Source of the DNA: Geobacter sp.
Lineage (GTDB): Bacteria; Desulfobacterota; Desulfuromonadia; Geobacterales; Geobacteraceae
DNA: 64,000 nucleotides
Direction: 5' to 3'
NCBI GenBank assembly: GCA_003490025.1
Contig: DNJC01000006.1
Coordinates: forward strand, 143,727 to 207,726
Of this stretch, positions 19,421 through 29,300 are shown one piece after another; position 1 is the first letter of the stretch; every line of letters begins with the position of its first letter. The translations under genes and the position numbers were made by a program. The notes under the pieces were generated by a model. The model saw only the letters and a list, made by a program, of their open reading frames with translations. It did not search any database and was not told where the DNA came from.

Positions 19421-19435
19421 AAACGTACGTCGTTT
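19421..19435. promoter_or_regulatory. Inverted repeat in the fadR leader, candidate autoregulatory operator
   Basis: AAACG and CGTTT form a perfect 5-bp inverted repeat around TACGT, 22 bases upstream of the fadR start and between its -10 box and its start codon. CGATATCG, a second palindrome, is at 19412-19419. Confidence 0.3.
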
Positions 19436-19483
19436 CTTTCCATGGCAGCACGAGAAACCGCCCCCATTTTCACCGCAGTCGCT

Positions 19484-19489
19484 ATTATA
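19484..19489 (-). promoter_or_regulatory. Consensus -10 box for fadR
   Basis: The minus strand reads TATAAT, giving a leader of about 80 bases before fadR. The -35 is poor, which suggests help from an activator or an alternative factor. The rest of 19490-19750 is a G-rich spacer in which I see no gene. Confidence 0.4.
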
Positions 19490-19750
19490 AAACAGAGTTT
19501 TGATGAATGGTATTACTTTTTACGTCAGGCGCAAAAAAAATTCCGCAGCTGAGGGAAGGTAAACATCGAACAGGTCCGCAAAAAAGGGGATTAAAGGAGA
19601 GTCGCTGCCGTTGTTTGCGAATGCCAGGGGGGTGAGGTGGTGCTTTGAAGGTTGAAAGAGGTGGGAAAATTTTAAACAGCTTTATATTTCCTGGGAGGGG
19701 TTTTGGGAATCATGGGGGGATTGCCGCGAGAACTGGCAGAGGCGTACCTG

Positions 19751-22135
19751 TCAGGAGAGGGTGAAATGGAAGGTCGCGCCCTCGTTTTCTTTCGCTTCGG
19801 CCCAGATGTTGCCGCCGTGTCGCTCGATTATCCTTCGCACCGTCGCCAGGCCTATGCCGGTTCCTTCGAACTCTGAACCGTGCAGCCGCTGAAAGGGCTG
19901 GAACAGCTTGTCTATATAGGTCATGTCGAAACCGACCCCGTTGTCGCTGACGTAGAAGGTCTGTTTGCCGTTGGTCAGGGTCTGCCCGAACTCTATCCTC
20001 GGCGACGGCTTCCTCGAGGCGTACTTCACCGCGTTGCCGAGAAGGTTCTGCAGGACCAACCGAACCAGCGCGCTGTCGCCGTGGGCCATGATCCCCTGTT
20101 GAACAACGAACGCAGGCCCCCCGTCGGCCTCGCCTTCCCGAAGCATGTCGGCCACTTCTCCCGCCAGCGCGCTGATGCTGAAGCTCTGTCGCTTCATCTC
20201 GGCGCGCCCCACCCGGGTCAGTGTCAGCAGGTCGTCTATCTGTTTCCCCATCCTGCTGCTTGCCGTGCAGATCCGTTCCAGATAGGTGCGGGCTTCATCC
20301 GGGAGCGACTCGCCGTACTCGTCCACAAGAATGGAACTGTAGCTGTTGATATGCCGCAAAGGCGCCCGCAGGTCATGGGAAACGGAATAGCTGAAGGACT
20401 CGATCTCCCTCTTCGCGGCGGTCAACTGCGAGGTCCGCTCTATCACCCGGCGGTCGAGTTCGTCGTTCAGGTTCCTGATGGCCTCTTCGGCCGACTTCCT
20501 CTCGGTGATGTCCTTTACTGTGCAGACCATCCGGAGCTTTTTGCCCGCGGGTTCCCCGGTCAGTTCGCAACATTGCGTCACCCAACGCTCCGCGCCGTCA
20601 CTGTGCCTCGTGATCTTGTATTCCATCTCGAAGGGGCGGGAGTCCTTGACGGCGGAGGTGAACGACTCTATGAATAGCACCTTGTACTCCTCGTGGACCA
20701 AGTCGACGTGACCGCGCAGGGTCCTGGGATAGTCCCGGTCGATCCCAAAGATTTCGTACAGCTTCGACGAACCGGACCAGCTGTCCTTTTCCAGGTCCAG
20801 CACGTAACTCCCCAACTGGGCTATCCTCTGGGTTTCCCGTAAAAGCCTGTCGTTGTCCGCCAGCACCTGCTCGCGCTGTTTTTGCTCGGTGACGTCCTCG
20901 AGGGTGACCACGGTCCCGCTCACCTTGCTCGCCTTGTCCAGGAAAGGGGCTGTGCTGATGGAGAGAATGGCGCCGGCGCCGTCTGGACGGCTGAAGCTGA
21001 AACAGGCGTTGGCCTGGGTACGGCCCGTCTTCAGGATCTGCCCCAGCGACGCATCGGCTGCACCCTCGACAACGGTACCGTACGCCACGATGGACCATAC
21101 GGGGGAGTTCTCCCCGCGCAGGGTCATGTCCTTTTTGGAAAGCCCCAGGATGCTCTCTGCGCGCGGGTTGGTGAAGGCGACATTCCCATCCGGCTCGACG
21201 AACATGATCCCGACCGGACTGGTGGCGGTGACCAGGTCGAGCAGGTCGTGCTCCATGCGGAGCAGGTGCTCCATTATCTTGGCCTGATTGATGTCCTCGA
21301 TGTTTCCTATCAGCCTGAGCGCCTTCCCGGAAGTATCCCGGTCCGCCGCTTTCCCCTTGCAGCGAAACCACCTCCATCTCCCTTCGTTGGTCTTCAGGCG
21401 GAACTCCAGCTCGAATGTTTGCAGCTCCCCGCTAACGCATTCCTCCAGGACGCGCCGGGCGTCATCGAGGGACTCCGGATGGATGATGTTGGTCCAGTCC
21501 TCCATGTCTGACTGGAGCTGCCCCCACCTGTAGCCGAGCATCTCGAAGCAGTACGGACTGAAGTAACAGCTGTTGGCGGAGACGTCGAGATCCCAGACGC
21601 CGACGCTGGAGGCCTCGGCCGCCACACGGTAACGGTCTTCGCTGATGGCCAGCTCCGCTTGCGACTCCACCTGTTCCGTCACGTCGATGTTGCACCCCTG
21701 GTAGCCGACCAGAACCCCCTCGCGGTCCCTAAGTGGCGCAATAATGGCGTGGAGCCAGCTCACCCTGCCGTCCGCCCAGCGATACCTGAACTGCTGCGAC
21801 CACTGCGATCCCGCTTCCATGGCCCTCTTCCAGGCAGCCGAGATGTTCTTGCGGTCCTGCGGATGCAGGTAGCCCACACGCTGTTCCGCCTCCGCGTCTG
21901 ACGCCGCCGCGTTGGCGCCGCTGCCGTTTTCCGCGCAGGTGATGATGCGGCCGCAGAGATCGGCCTGGAAAAGGCCAAGGGGAGCCGACCTGTAGATGTT
22001 TCGCAGTGCTTCGTCGTAGTCGACGCAGGGGTGCTCCGGATGCCGTGCCGGAACCGCCTGGAGGGGGTCGTTGCAGGGGGGGAGGGCTTTTTCTTGATGG
22101 TGCGCCCGGGTTGCGACTCCTGACATTTGGTTCAT
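19751..22135 (-). CDS. Four-PAS sensor histidine kinase
   Basis: 794 residues, no membrane segment. PAS/PAC units are at about 40-165, 165-290, 290-410 and 425-550. A coiled coil precedes a HisKA domain (histidine in SVSHDLRAPLRH), followed by a HATPase domain (LLGNAVKY, DNGVGFD, GTGIGLA). The kinase core is the same subfamily as that at 17642. The ATG has CAGGAG 6 bases upstream. It has no receiver partner nearby; the gene at 22513 is divergent. The signal is unknown. Confidence 0.88.
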   Translation of the reverse strand: MNQMSGVATRAHHQEKALPPCNDPLQAVPARHPEHPCVDYDEALRNIYRSAPLGLFQADLCGRIITCAENGSGANAAASDAEAEQRVGYLHPQDRKNISAAWKRAMEAGSQWSQQFRYRWADGRVSWLHAIIAPLRDREGVLVGYQGCNIDVTEQVESQAELAISEDRYRVAAEASSVGVWDLDVSANSCYFSPYCFEMLGYRWGQLQSDMEDWTNIIHPESLDDARRVLEECVSGELQTFELEFRLKTNEGRWRWFRCKGKAADRDTSGKALRLIGNIEDINQAKIMEHLLRMEHDLLDLVTATSPVGIMFVEPDGNVAFTNPRAESILGLSKKDMTLRGENSPVWSIVAYGTVVEGAADASLGQILKTGRTQANACFSFSRPDGAGAILSISTAPFLDKASKVSGTVVTLEDVTEQKQREQVLADNDRLLRETQRIAQLGSYVLDLEKDSWSGSSKLYEIFGIDRDYPRTLRGHVDLVHEEYKVLFIESFTSAVKDSRPFEMEYKITRHSDGAERWVTQCCELTGEPAGKKLRMVCTVKDITERKSAEEAIRNLNDELDRRVIERTSQLTAAKREIESFSYSVSHDLRAPLRHINSYSSILVDEYGESLPDEARTYLERICTASSRMGKQIDDLLTLTRVGRAEMKRQSFSISALAGEVADMLREGEADGGPAFVVQQGIMAHGDSALVRLVLQNLLGNAVKYASRKPSPRIEFGQTLTNGKQTFYVSDNGVGFDMTYIDKLFQPFQRLHGSEFEGTGIGLATVRRIIERHGGNIWAEAKENEGATFHFTLS

Positions 22136-22445
22136 GGTTGCTCCTGATTGCAGGCGGTCTATCTAGCGACGACGAAGGGACTGCATAGCAGACCGTCATA
22201 GCATCAATCCCTTCTCCCGCTATGAAGTCACAGATGCCTGAGCGCTATGCCAGTTCCCTTGCTTAACCTGATTCAGCAGGGAGAATTAAATTGTTTTAGT
22301 AATATACCGCTCAACCACAAAAGTAGCAACTGTAAATTATATAAAAATAATGTATACACTCACAGATTGACAACCAGGAGTGCCTGTTAGCTGCCCGGAC
22401 ACATGTTCTCCAGCAGCGACCAAGCGCTGCGGTTGATTGAGCTGC

Positions 22446-22474
22446 TTGACTGCCAGAGCGGGGTAGGGTAGTTA
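22446..22474 (+). promoter_or_regulatory. Candidate promoter for the small Cys-rich protein
   Basis: TTGACT and TAGTTA are separated by 17 bases, 38 bases upstream of the start at 22513. The rest of the 377-base spacer from 22136 is AT-rich (22280-22360) and holds no supported gene. Confidence 0.35.
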
Positions 22475-22512
22475 GTATAAAGGGCTTTTTCAACTGACAC
22501 GAGGATACCAAC

Positions 22513-22701
22513 ATGGACGCAACCAAGACTTGCCGCTGCGGTGCCAAACACACTGGGCACATCTGCATGCTGAAAAGCGCCGGTCGTCTCGACGAGATCG
22601 CGCACATCACCGACAACCCGACCGTGACCTGCTTCACCTGCGGGGCGGAAGCAAACTCCGCCGACAACGTATGCAGCCCGATGCCCATCGAACAGCCCTG
22701 A
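22513..22701 (+). CDS. Small cysteine-rich protein of unknown function
   Basis: 62 residues with Cys in CRCG (8-11), ICM, CFTCG (about 40-44) and near the C-terminus. The CxC and CxxC spacing suggests zinc or another metal. GAGG is 9 bases before the ATG. It sits between a kinase and mutM with its own candidate promoter. An overlapping minus-strand frame (22311-22760) has no ribosome site and is less credible. I do not recognise a family. Confidence 0.6.
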   Translation: MDATKTCRCGAKHTGHICMLKSAGRLDEIAHITDNPTVTCFTCGAEANSADNVCSPMPIEQP

Positions 22702-22774
22702 GCGACGCCGCGGCTGTTGCTGCTTTCCTTACCTGGGGCGCGGCAAGATTCCCGCGCCACCCCGAGAAGAACCG

Positions 22775-23587
22775 ATGCCAGAACTGCCCGAAGTGGAGGT
22801 CACCCGGCTGGGGATCTCGAAAGAACTGGTCGGCGCCAAGGTTGCAGCCGTCGCGATACACAGCGAGAAACTCCGCTCCCTGGTCCCCCAGGGGCTTCCC
22901 CTTCTCCTCCCGGGGCAAACGATCCGGGAGGTTCGCAGGCGGGGTAAGTACCTGATACTTGCCTGCCCGGCGGGCTCCTTGCTGCTGCATCTCGGCATGA
23001 CCGGGCACCTGCGCCTTGTTCCCGGCGGAACGCCTCCCGGAGCGCACGACCACTTCGACCTGCTGCTGGAGAGCGGCGTCATGCTCAGGATGAACGACGT
23101 GCGTCGCTTCGGCTCCATACACTGGACCGATGCCAACCCGATGCAGCATCAGCTGCTGCGCGGCATAGGTCCCGAGCCGCTGACCGCCGAGTTCACCGGG
23201 GAGTACCTGTACGGCAAAAGCCGCGGCAGGAAAGTCGCGCTGCAGCGCCTGCTCATGGATGCATCCATCGTCGCCGGCATCGGCAACATCTACGCGGCCG
23301 AATCGCTTTTTCGCTGCCGCCTGCTCCCGGACACCAAGGCCGGGGACCTGCTGCTCCCCGACTGCCTGCTCCTCGTCGACGCCATCAAGGACACCCTGAG
23401 CGTATCCATCGCCACCGGCCGCACCACCATGGACTTTTCCAGGACGGAAGAGAGACCGGCCTATTTCCCGCAGAGGCTTTACGTCTACGGTCGGGAAGCA
23501 AAGCCGTGCCGCGAGTGCGGCGGCGCCATAAAGCGGGGGAGGCTCGGCAACCGCTCCACCTTTTTCTGCCCGGTCTGCCAGCACTGA
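22775..23587 (+). CDS. mutM: Formamidopyrimidine-DNA glycosylase
   Basis: 270 residues, the usual length. It begins MPELPEVE, where the mature N-terminal proline is the catalytic nucleophile and Glu3 the acid. The helix-two-turn-helix region with SIVAGIGNIYAAE and a C-terminal zinc finger (CRECGG ... CPVCQ) are intact. The enzyme removes 8-oxoguanine and formamidopyrimidines and nicks the strand. A terminator follows at 23683. Confidence 0.96.
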   Translation: MPELPEVEVTRLGISKELVGAKVAAVAIHSEKLRSLVPQGLPLLLPGQTIREVRRRGKYLILACPAGSLLLHLGMTGHLRLVPGGTPPGAHDHFDLLLESGVMLRMNDVRRFGSIHWTDANPMQHQLLRGIGPEPLTAEFTGEYLYGKSRGRKVALQRLLMDASIVAGIGNIYAAESLFRCRLLPDTKAGDLLLPDCLLLVDAIKDTLSVSIATGRTTMDFSRTEERPAYFPQRLYVYGREAKPCRECGGAIKRGRLGNRSTFFCPVCQH

Positions 23588-23682
23588 TCGATCCGGCCGG
23601 CATTGACCTTGCCGCAGGGGTAAGTAGCGCCGTACTGTCCGGCGGGTGGTCTGGCGGGGAGATGAGGCGGGTTGAAAACGGA

Positions 23683-23717
23683 AGCGGGGGCGTTCCTTGG
23701 GAGCGCCCCCGCTTTTT
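23683..23717 (+). terminator. Rho-independent terminator of mutM
   Basis: A perfect GC stem AGCGGGGGCG / CGCCCCCGCT with a 10-base loop is followed by five T. The A-rich 5' side is weak, so it mainly serves the plus strand but may also slow the convergent gene at 23738. Confidence 0.85.
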
Positions 23718-23737
23718 CGGATCGTCTTCAGGCAGGA

Positions 23738-24082
23738 TCAGTCGGCTACGGCAACGTGCAACAGGACCAGGGCCGCCACCGCTCCGGCCCAGTAGATCCA
23801 GCGCCCCTCGCCGAAATGCACCTCGGAGAACTCCTTGAAGGTGAGCCCGGAATGCGTTTTCCTCGGACGCTGCTCTTGCGCCGCCTGGACTCCCTGCACG
23901 TCGTTGGCGGCCACGAGAGTGGCGGCGGGATCCTGGACAGGCATGAGGTTCACCGCCTTGGCGGGTTCGGCACCCTGTTCCTGCCCAGGTTGGGACCGCA
24001 GCAGGAGCGCTGCGTCCTGTGCGCCTGCCGCAGCGGGACAAAACGAGATGATACAGGCAAGTACGACTAGTTTACGGAACAT
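23738..24082 (-). CDS. Small exported protein with C-terminal membrane anchor
   Basis: 114 residues. A signal peptide (about 1-21, ending AAAGAQ) is followed by a polar region and a C-terminal hydrophobic segment RWIYWAGAVAALVLLHVAV. The product is probably periplasmic and anchored at its C-terminus. A very strong ribosome site AAAGGAGG supports it as a real gene. I do not recognise a family and the neighbours (mutM, BI-1) give no functional hint. Confidence 0.6.
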   Translation of the reverse strand: MFRKLVVLACIISFCPAAAGAQDAALLLRSQPGQEQGAEPAKAVNLMPVQDPAATLVAANDVQGVQAAQEQRPRKTHSGLTFKEFSEVHFGEGRWIYWAGAVAALVLLHVAVAD

Positions 24083-24201
24083 GGGATTTCCTCCTTTGTC
24101 TGACTGCGGTTTAATCGCCCCCCTGAGTCACGGTCCCTGAACGAAAGGACCGTGCGGGAAGACTGGAGTAAACACGCTGTACATTGTAGCATCGTTGCTT
24201 G

Positions 24202-24207
24202 TATAAT
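24202..24207 (+). promoter_or_regulatory. Candidate -10 box for the BI-1 family gene
   Basis: A perfect TATAAT lies 118 bases upstream of the start at 24326. No good -35 is present at 16-18 bases. Nothing else is recognisable in 24083-24325. Confidence 0.3.
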
Positions 24208-24325
24208 CATCCCGGCAGAAGCTGTTTTTACGTGACGCAGGCAACCGTACGCCCCTGTCACGGGTAAATGCTTATTTCTTCGCCAATATCACTCTCTGTA
24301 AATCGTTCAACCAAAAGGAGCAGGC

Positions 24326-25000
24326 ATGGAAAGATATCAAACCAACGAGAGGACCGTAGTAATAGCACAAGGCGGGGTGATGAGGGGGGTCTATGCCTGG
24401 ATGGGTGGCGGGCTCGCTCTCACGGCCTTGGTGTCGCTTTTGACTGTCTCTTCGCCCGCGCTTCTCCAGGCCATCCTGGGTAACCGCATCCTCTTCTACG
24501 CCCTGGTCCTGGGCGAACTCGGGCTGGTTATCGGCATAAGCGGCGCCATCAACAGGATCAGCGCATCGACGGCGAGCATGCTGTTTCTCGCCTACGCGGC
24601 CCTGAACGGCGTCACCATGTCCACCATATTCATCGCCTACACCTCTTCGTCGATTGCCTCCACCTTCGTGATCACCTCCGGGATGTTCTTCGCCATGAGC
24701 CTGTACGGCTACGCGACTCGCAGCGACCTGAGTTCGTGGGGAAGCTTCCTTTTCATGGGGCTGATCGGCGTCGTCATCGCCTCGGTGGTCAACATCTTCC
24801 TGCAAAGTTCCGCGCTCTACTGGGTGCTGAGCATGTGCGGCGTCATCGTCTTCACCGGCCTCACCGCCTACGACACGCAGAAGATCAAGACCATGGGGAA
24901 CCGCGGCACCAAGGGGGCGATCCTCGGAGCGCTCACGCTCTACCTGGATTTCATCAACATGTTCCTGATCATGCTGCGCTTGACCGGCGACCGCAGGTAG
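24326..25000 (+). CDS. Bax inhibitor-1 / YccA family integral membrane protein
   Basis: 224 residues with about seven transmembrane helices. The family features are visible: a GV-rich first helix, GATLNGVT-like segment in YAALNGVTMS, and the C-terminal DTQKIK. Bacterial members are linked to calcium leak and to FtsH protease control, but the role here is unknown. AAAGGAG precedes the ATG. It is followed by repeats A and B. Confidence 0.88.
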   Translation: MERYQTNERTVVIAQGGVMRGVYAWMGGGLALTALVSLLTVSSPALLQAILGNRILFYALVLGELGLVIGISGAINRISASTASMLFLAYAALNGVTMSTIFIAYTSSSIASTFVITSGMFFAMSLYGYATRSDLSSWGSFLFMGLIGVVIASVVNIFLQSSALYWVLSMCGVIVFTGLTAYDTQKIKTMGNRGTKGAILGALTLYLDFINMFLIMLRLTGDRR

Positions 25001-25002
25001 CA

Positions 25003-25101
25003 GTAGGAGCGGCATTCCTGCCGCGATCAGCGCCCTCACCCCGACCCTCTCCCGGAGGGCGAGGGGGAGTTATGCGTAGGAGCGGCATTCCTGCCGCGAT
25101 C
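25003..25101. repeat. Repeat cluster A-B-A
   Basis: Two family A copies in the same orientation (25003-25029 and 25076-25101) flank one family B copy (about 25032-25068). The rest of the spacer to 25185 holds no supported gene. Confidence 0.85.
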
Positions 25102-25185
25102 CACCTTCGACCTTCAGGCTACGGCGGACAAGATTCGGCGCCAGGAGGGGGAGATTGCGATAGCGGCAGATTGGCGTTAATCGGG

Positions 25186-25229
25186 AAAAGAAAAGGGACC
25201 TCGGCGGCCTTACGGCACGAGGTCCCTTT
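25186..25229 (-). terminator. Rho-independent terminator of the CvfB-like gene
   Basis: On the minus strand AAAGGGACCTCG pairs with CGAGGTCCCTTT around a 14-base loop and is followed by CTTTTCTTTTC. It lies 30 bases after the stop of the gene at 25260. Confidence 0.8.
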
Positions 25230-25259
25230 CTTTGCAGCGGGGCAGGGGAGGGGGATGGG

Positions 25260-26084
25260 TCAGCGCAGCCGGATCCCCTCCGGCGTGATCTCGATGACAC
25301 CTTCCTTATAGAGGTTCCCGATCAGGGACTTGAAGCTCTTCTTGCTCATCCTGAACATCTCCGAGATCACTTCAGGAGGCGTCTTGTCACCGACGGGAAG
25401 AAAACCGCCCCTCTCCTGCAGGACCCTCAACAAGCTCTCCCTGTTGCCGACGACGTCGTGACCGCCCCCCTTTCTCAGGATCACGTCGACCTTCCCGTCG
25501 TCGCGCACCTTCTTGACGAAACCCTTCACCGCAGCGCCGATTTCGTAGCTGCCGAAAAGCTCGTTCCTGAACACGAGACCTTCGTAAAGGCCGTTGATGA
25601 TCACCTTTGCGCCGAGGTTGCCGAACTCGTAGAAGGTGAGTTCCACCTCCTCGCCCGGCTTCAGGCCGACCCGTGTCTTCTGGAGAAACTTCCCCAGCTT
25701 GGCCGATGCCGCGATCCGCTCCGAGCGGTCCAGGTAGACCCTGACCAGGTATTTCTCCCCTATATGCATGGGATGCGGCTGCTCGCTGAAGGGGACCAGC
25801 AGGTCCTTCTCCAGGCCCCAGTCGAGGAAGGCCCCGACGTTGCCGACATCCTTCACCTCGAGAAGGGCGAACTCGCCGACCTGGGCCTTCGGCGTGAGCG
25901 TGGTGGCAAGAAGCCGGTCCTCTGAATCGAGGTACACGAATACCTTCACCATCAAGCCTGGCCTCAATCCTTCCGGCAGGTACTTGGTCGGCATCAGGAT
26001 GTCGCCCAGCTCCGAAACGAGATAGGCGCCTATGGCGCTGAGCTTTTTAACTTCGAGCGTGTTGTATTTTCCTATTTCCAGCAT
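25260..26084 (-). CDS. CvfB/YitL-like S1 RNA-binding protein
   Basis: 274 residues. The protein starts with a small beta domain (LEIGKYNTLEV), then S1-type RNA-binding domains (about 60-130 with VGNVGAFLDWG, and a second at about 140-205) and a C-terminal winged helix (FRMSKKSFKSLIGNLY). This is the CvfB/YitL architecture. Members affect virulence or stress gene expression post-transcriptionally; the exact target is unknown. I chose the ATG at 26084, with GGGAG upstream and a family-like N-terminus; an in-frame ATG at 26108 is possible. Confidence 0.85.
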   Translation of the reverse strand: MLEIGKYNTLEVKKLSAIGAYLVSELGDILMPTKYLPEGLRPGLMVKVFVYLDSEDRLLATTLTPKAQVGEFALLEVKDVGNVGAFLDWGLEKDLLVPFSEQPHPMHIGEKYLVRVYLDRSERIAASAKLGKFLQKTRVGLKPGEEVELTFYEFGNLGAKVIINGLYEGLVFRNELFGSYEIGAAVKGFVKKVRDDGKVDVILRKGGGHDVVGNRESLLRVLQERGGFLPVGDKTPPEVISEMFRMSKKSFKSLIGNLYKEGVIEITPEGIRLR

Positions 26085-26194
26085 GTGAGTCAGCTCTCCC
26101 AGTGTCATAACTATTTCCGGAACTATATCAGATTCGGCAAAACCTGTTACATTTATTATTCAAGGAAACGATGCGACCACCCCCATTCCTCACT

Positions 26195-26227
26195 GCTGTA
26201 ATAGCGTAAAAGCTTTTTTATTACAGC
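26195..26227. promoter_or_regulatory. Long inverted repeat upstream of hybrid kinase
   Basis: GCTGTAATA and TATTACAGC form a perfect 9-bp inverted repeat. Between them lies the palindrome AAAAGCTTTT (26208-26217), so the whole can form one long near-palindrome. It sits in the AT-rich spacer (26109-26387) between divergent genes and could be an operator for either. Confidence 0.4.
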
Positions 26228-26387
26228 AAGTTTATGATGGAAATGATTATTTTTTTAAATGGACATCAACGCTCCGTTCATACTATGTTCATAATTACAT
26301 GCGTTCTGCAAACGCGGGATCCTCTGGAGCCGCCGAACAGTGCAACAACGCAGTTCTACATGAGGCGGACTTAACCGCGGAGGCTGC

Positions 26388-29300
26388 TTGCTAAAATTTG
26401 GGCTTAAAACCAGGATGACTGTAAGCATCTCGCTGCTGACAGCTGGGCTACTGTCCATCCTCGCCGTTTCAACACTGGTGTATTTCGGCAACCAGATCAA
26501 GCAGCTGAACTTCACGCAACAGTTCGCCATGGTCTCCGCCATCGCCGAGCAGATTGATGACAGGCTTGCCACTTCCCAGACAGAACTTGTCGCAACCGCC
26601 GGCACCCTGAGCAAGGGAGTTATCAACAACCCGGCGGCGTTGCGCAATTTCTTCGCCGGGAGACCGGACACGCTGGCCATGTTCGACAACGGCCTCTTCC
26701 TCTTCTCGGCGAAAGGGGATCTCGTCTCGGGAAATCCGCTGGATCCCATGATCGTTGGGAAGAACTACGCGCACCGCGACTACTTCAAGAACACCGTAAC
26801 CACCCAAAAACCGCAGATCTCAGAACCTTTCACCTCCGCTCAAACCCACGGCCACCCCATCATCATGCTCACCGCCCCCATTCTCGACAAAAGCGGGGAG
26901 GTCTTGGCCGTCCTGGCCGGAAGCATCGATCTGACCAGGAACAACTTCCTTACCCGCCTCGGCAAGATCAGGCTCGGGGAGCGAGGATACCTCTACCTTT
27001 TCAACACCAAGAGGGTGATGATCGTTCACCCGGACGGCAGCCGGGTCTTCAAACAGGACGTCCCCGTCGGCGCAAACGTCGTGTACGACAAGGCGATCGG
27101 TGGGTTCGAGGGGACCGGCGAGACGGTGAACTCCAGGAAAGTCCCGATGATCAGCTCCTTCAAGAAGCTGAAAACCACCGGCTGGATCCTCGCCGGCAAC
27201 TTCCCGCAGTCAGAGGCCTTCGCTCCCATCACACAGGCCAAGCGCTACGTGCTGATAGCGCTCGTCATCGTATTCCTGATATCGGTCCTGGTGGTCTCCC
27301 TCTCCATGAACCTGCTGACCGCCCCGCTGATCTCCTTCACGCAACAGATCCGCACCCTTGCCGGTAAAAAGGGCGCCATGACCGCCCCGTTAACCGTCGA
27401 AACGGACGACGAAATAGGCGTTCTAGGGGAGGCCTTCAACCATTTGTTGCGGGAACTGGACGAGCAGAAGCGGGAGTTGAAGCGACAGCTCGATTTCTCC
27501 CAGATCCTCATCGACATCATCCCGATCCCGGTTTTTTACAAGGATAACGAGGGGAGGTACCTGGGATGCAACCAGGCCTTCCTCGATTTCCACGGCGTTT
27601 CGCGCAACAAGTTCGTCGGCAAGACGGTGTACGAAGTGGCCCCCTCTGAACTCGCAGCGGTGTATCACCGGGCCGACCTTGAACTCGCGAGCAGTGGTGG
27701 AATGCAGGTTTACGAGACCAAGGCGAAGATGTCGGACGGCAGAGCGCGGGACGTCATGTTCTTCAAGACGACTTTTCCCGCCCCCGACGGAGCCTGCGGA
27801 GGGCTCCTCGGGGTGATGCTGGACATCACGGAACGAAAGCAGGCGGAGGTCGCGCTGCAATCCCAGAAGGAGTTCGCGGAAAGCCTGGTTATGAACTCCA
27901 CCGTTCCGACCTTCGTACTGGATCGGGAGCACCGCGTCATCATCTGGAACCGCGCCCTCGAGGCGCTGACCGGCATCAAGCCCGCCGCCGTCCTCGGCTC
28001 CAAGGAGCTGTGGAGGATCTTCTACCAAACGGAAAGGCCGGTTTTGGCCGACATGGTGCTGGACGGCGACCTCGAATCGATACCGAAATACTACGACAAC
28101 CACCAGATGTCCGAACTGATCAGCGGAGGGGTGCAGGCACAGGGGCGGTACCGCGACCCCCATGGCAACTGGCACTACATCAGCATCAGCTCGGCGCCGA
28201 TCAGGGACAGTGAAGGCGAGCTGGTAGGCGCCATCCAGATCATGGAGGACATCACCGAGAGGAAACAGGCGCAGGACGCCCACGAGAAGACCAGACGCCA
28301 GCTGCAGCTGATCCTGGACGCCGCCGGCGAGGGGATAAACGGGGTGGACATGGACGGGAGGATCACCTTCGTCAACCCGGCCGCGGCACAGATGGTGGGA
28401 TGGACGCAGGAAGATCTGCTGGGGCAGAATCAACATGCCCTGATGCACCACAGCAAGGCGGACGGCACGCTTTTCCCGGAACGGGAATGCCCGATCTCCG
28501 TCGCCTGTTACTCGGGCATTCCGCAGCAGGGGACGGACGAGCTGTTCTGGCGCAAGGACGGCACAAGCTTCTACGTCGAGTACAACTGCAGCCCGATCCG
28601 GGAGGATGGCAAACTGGTGGGAGCCGTGGTCATCTACAAGGACATGACGGAACGAAGGCAGGCGGAGGACCAGCTGCTCAAGCTGTCCCAGGCGGTCATG
28701 CAAAGCCCCGTTTCCATCATGATCACGGACACTTCAGGCACCATAGAGTACGTCAACCCCAGGTTCTGCCAGGTCAGCGGCTACTCCGCAGAAGAGGTGA
28801 TCGGCCAGAACCCCCGGCTGTTCAAGAGCGGCAAGACGTCCCCCGAGCATTACAAGAATATGTGGGAGACGGTAACGTCCGGGCGGGTCTGGAGCGGCGA
28901 AATTTACAACAGGAAGAAAAACGGCGAGACCCATTGGGAGCAGGCCACCATCTCGCCGATCAGGAACAGCGCCGGCGCCATCAGCCATTATATGGCGTTT
29001 AAGGAGGATATCGCCGACCGGAAAAAGCTCGAAGAGCAGCTCAGGCAGTCGCAGAAAATGGAGGCGATCGGGCAGCTTGCCGGTGGAGTTGCGCACGACT
29101 TCAACAACATACTCACCGTGATCCTGGGTTTCGGCCAGATGTTGCAGCAATCGTTGTCAGAGGACGATCCCAGGTACGAGCACATGTTGCAGATCCTCGA
29201 AGCGGCGGACCGCGCCACGCAGCTCACCAAGAGCCTGCTGGCCTTCAGCCGGAAGCAGGTCATGCTGCTCCAGCAGGTCGAGCTGAACGACCTCACCAGG

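Noticed and set aside
22311..22760. 149-codon minus-strand frame opposite the Cys-rich protein
   Set aside because: It has no ribosome site, and the plus-strand small gene has a ribosome site, a promoter and ordered Cys pairs.
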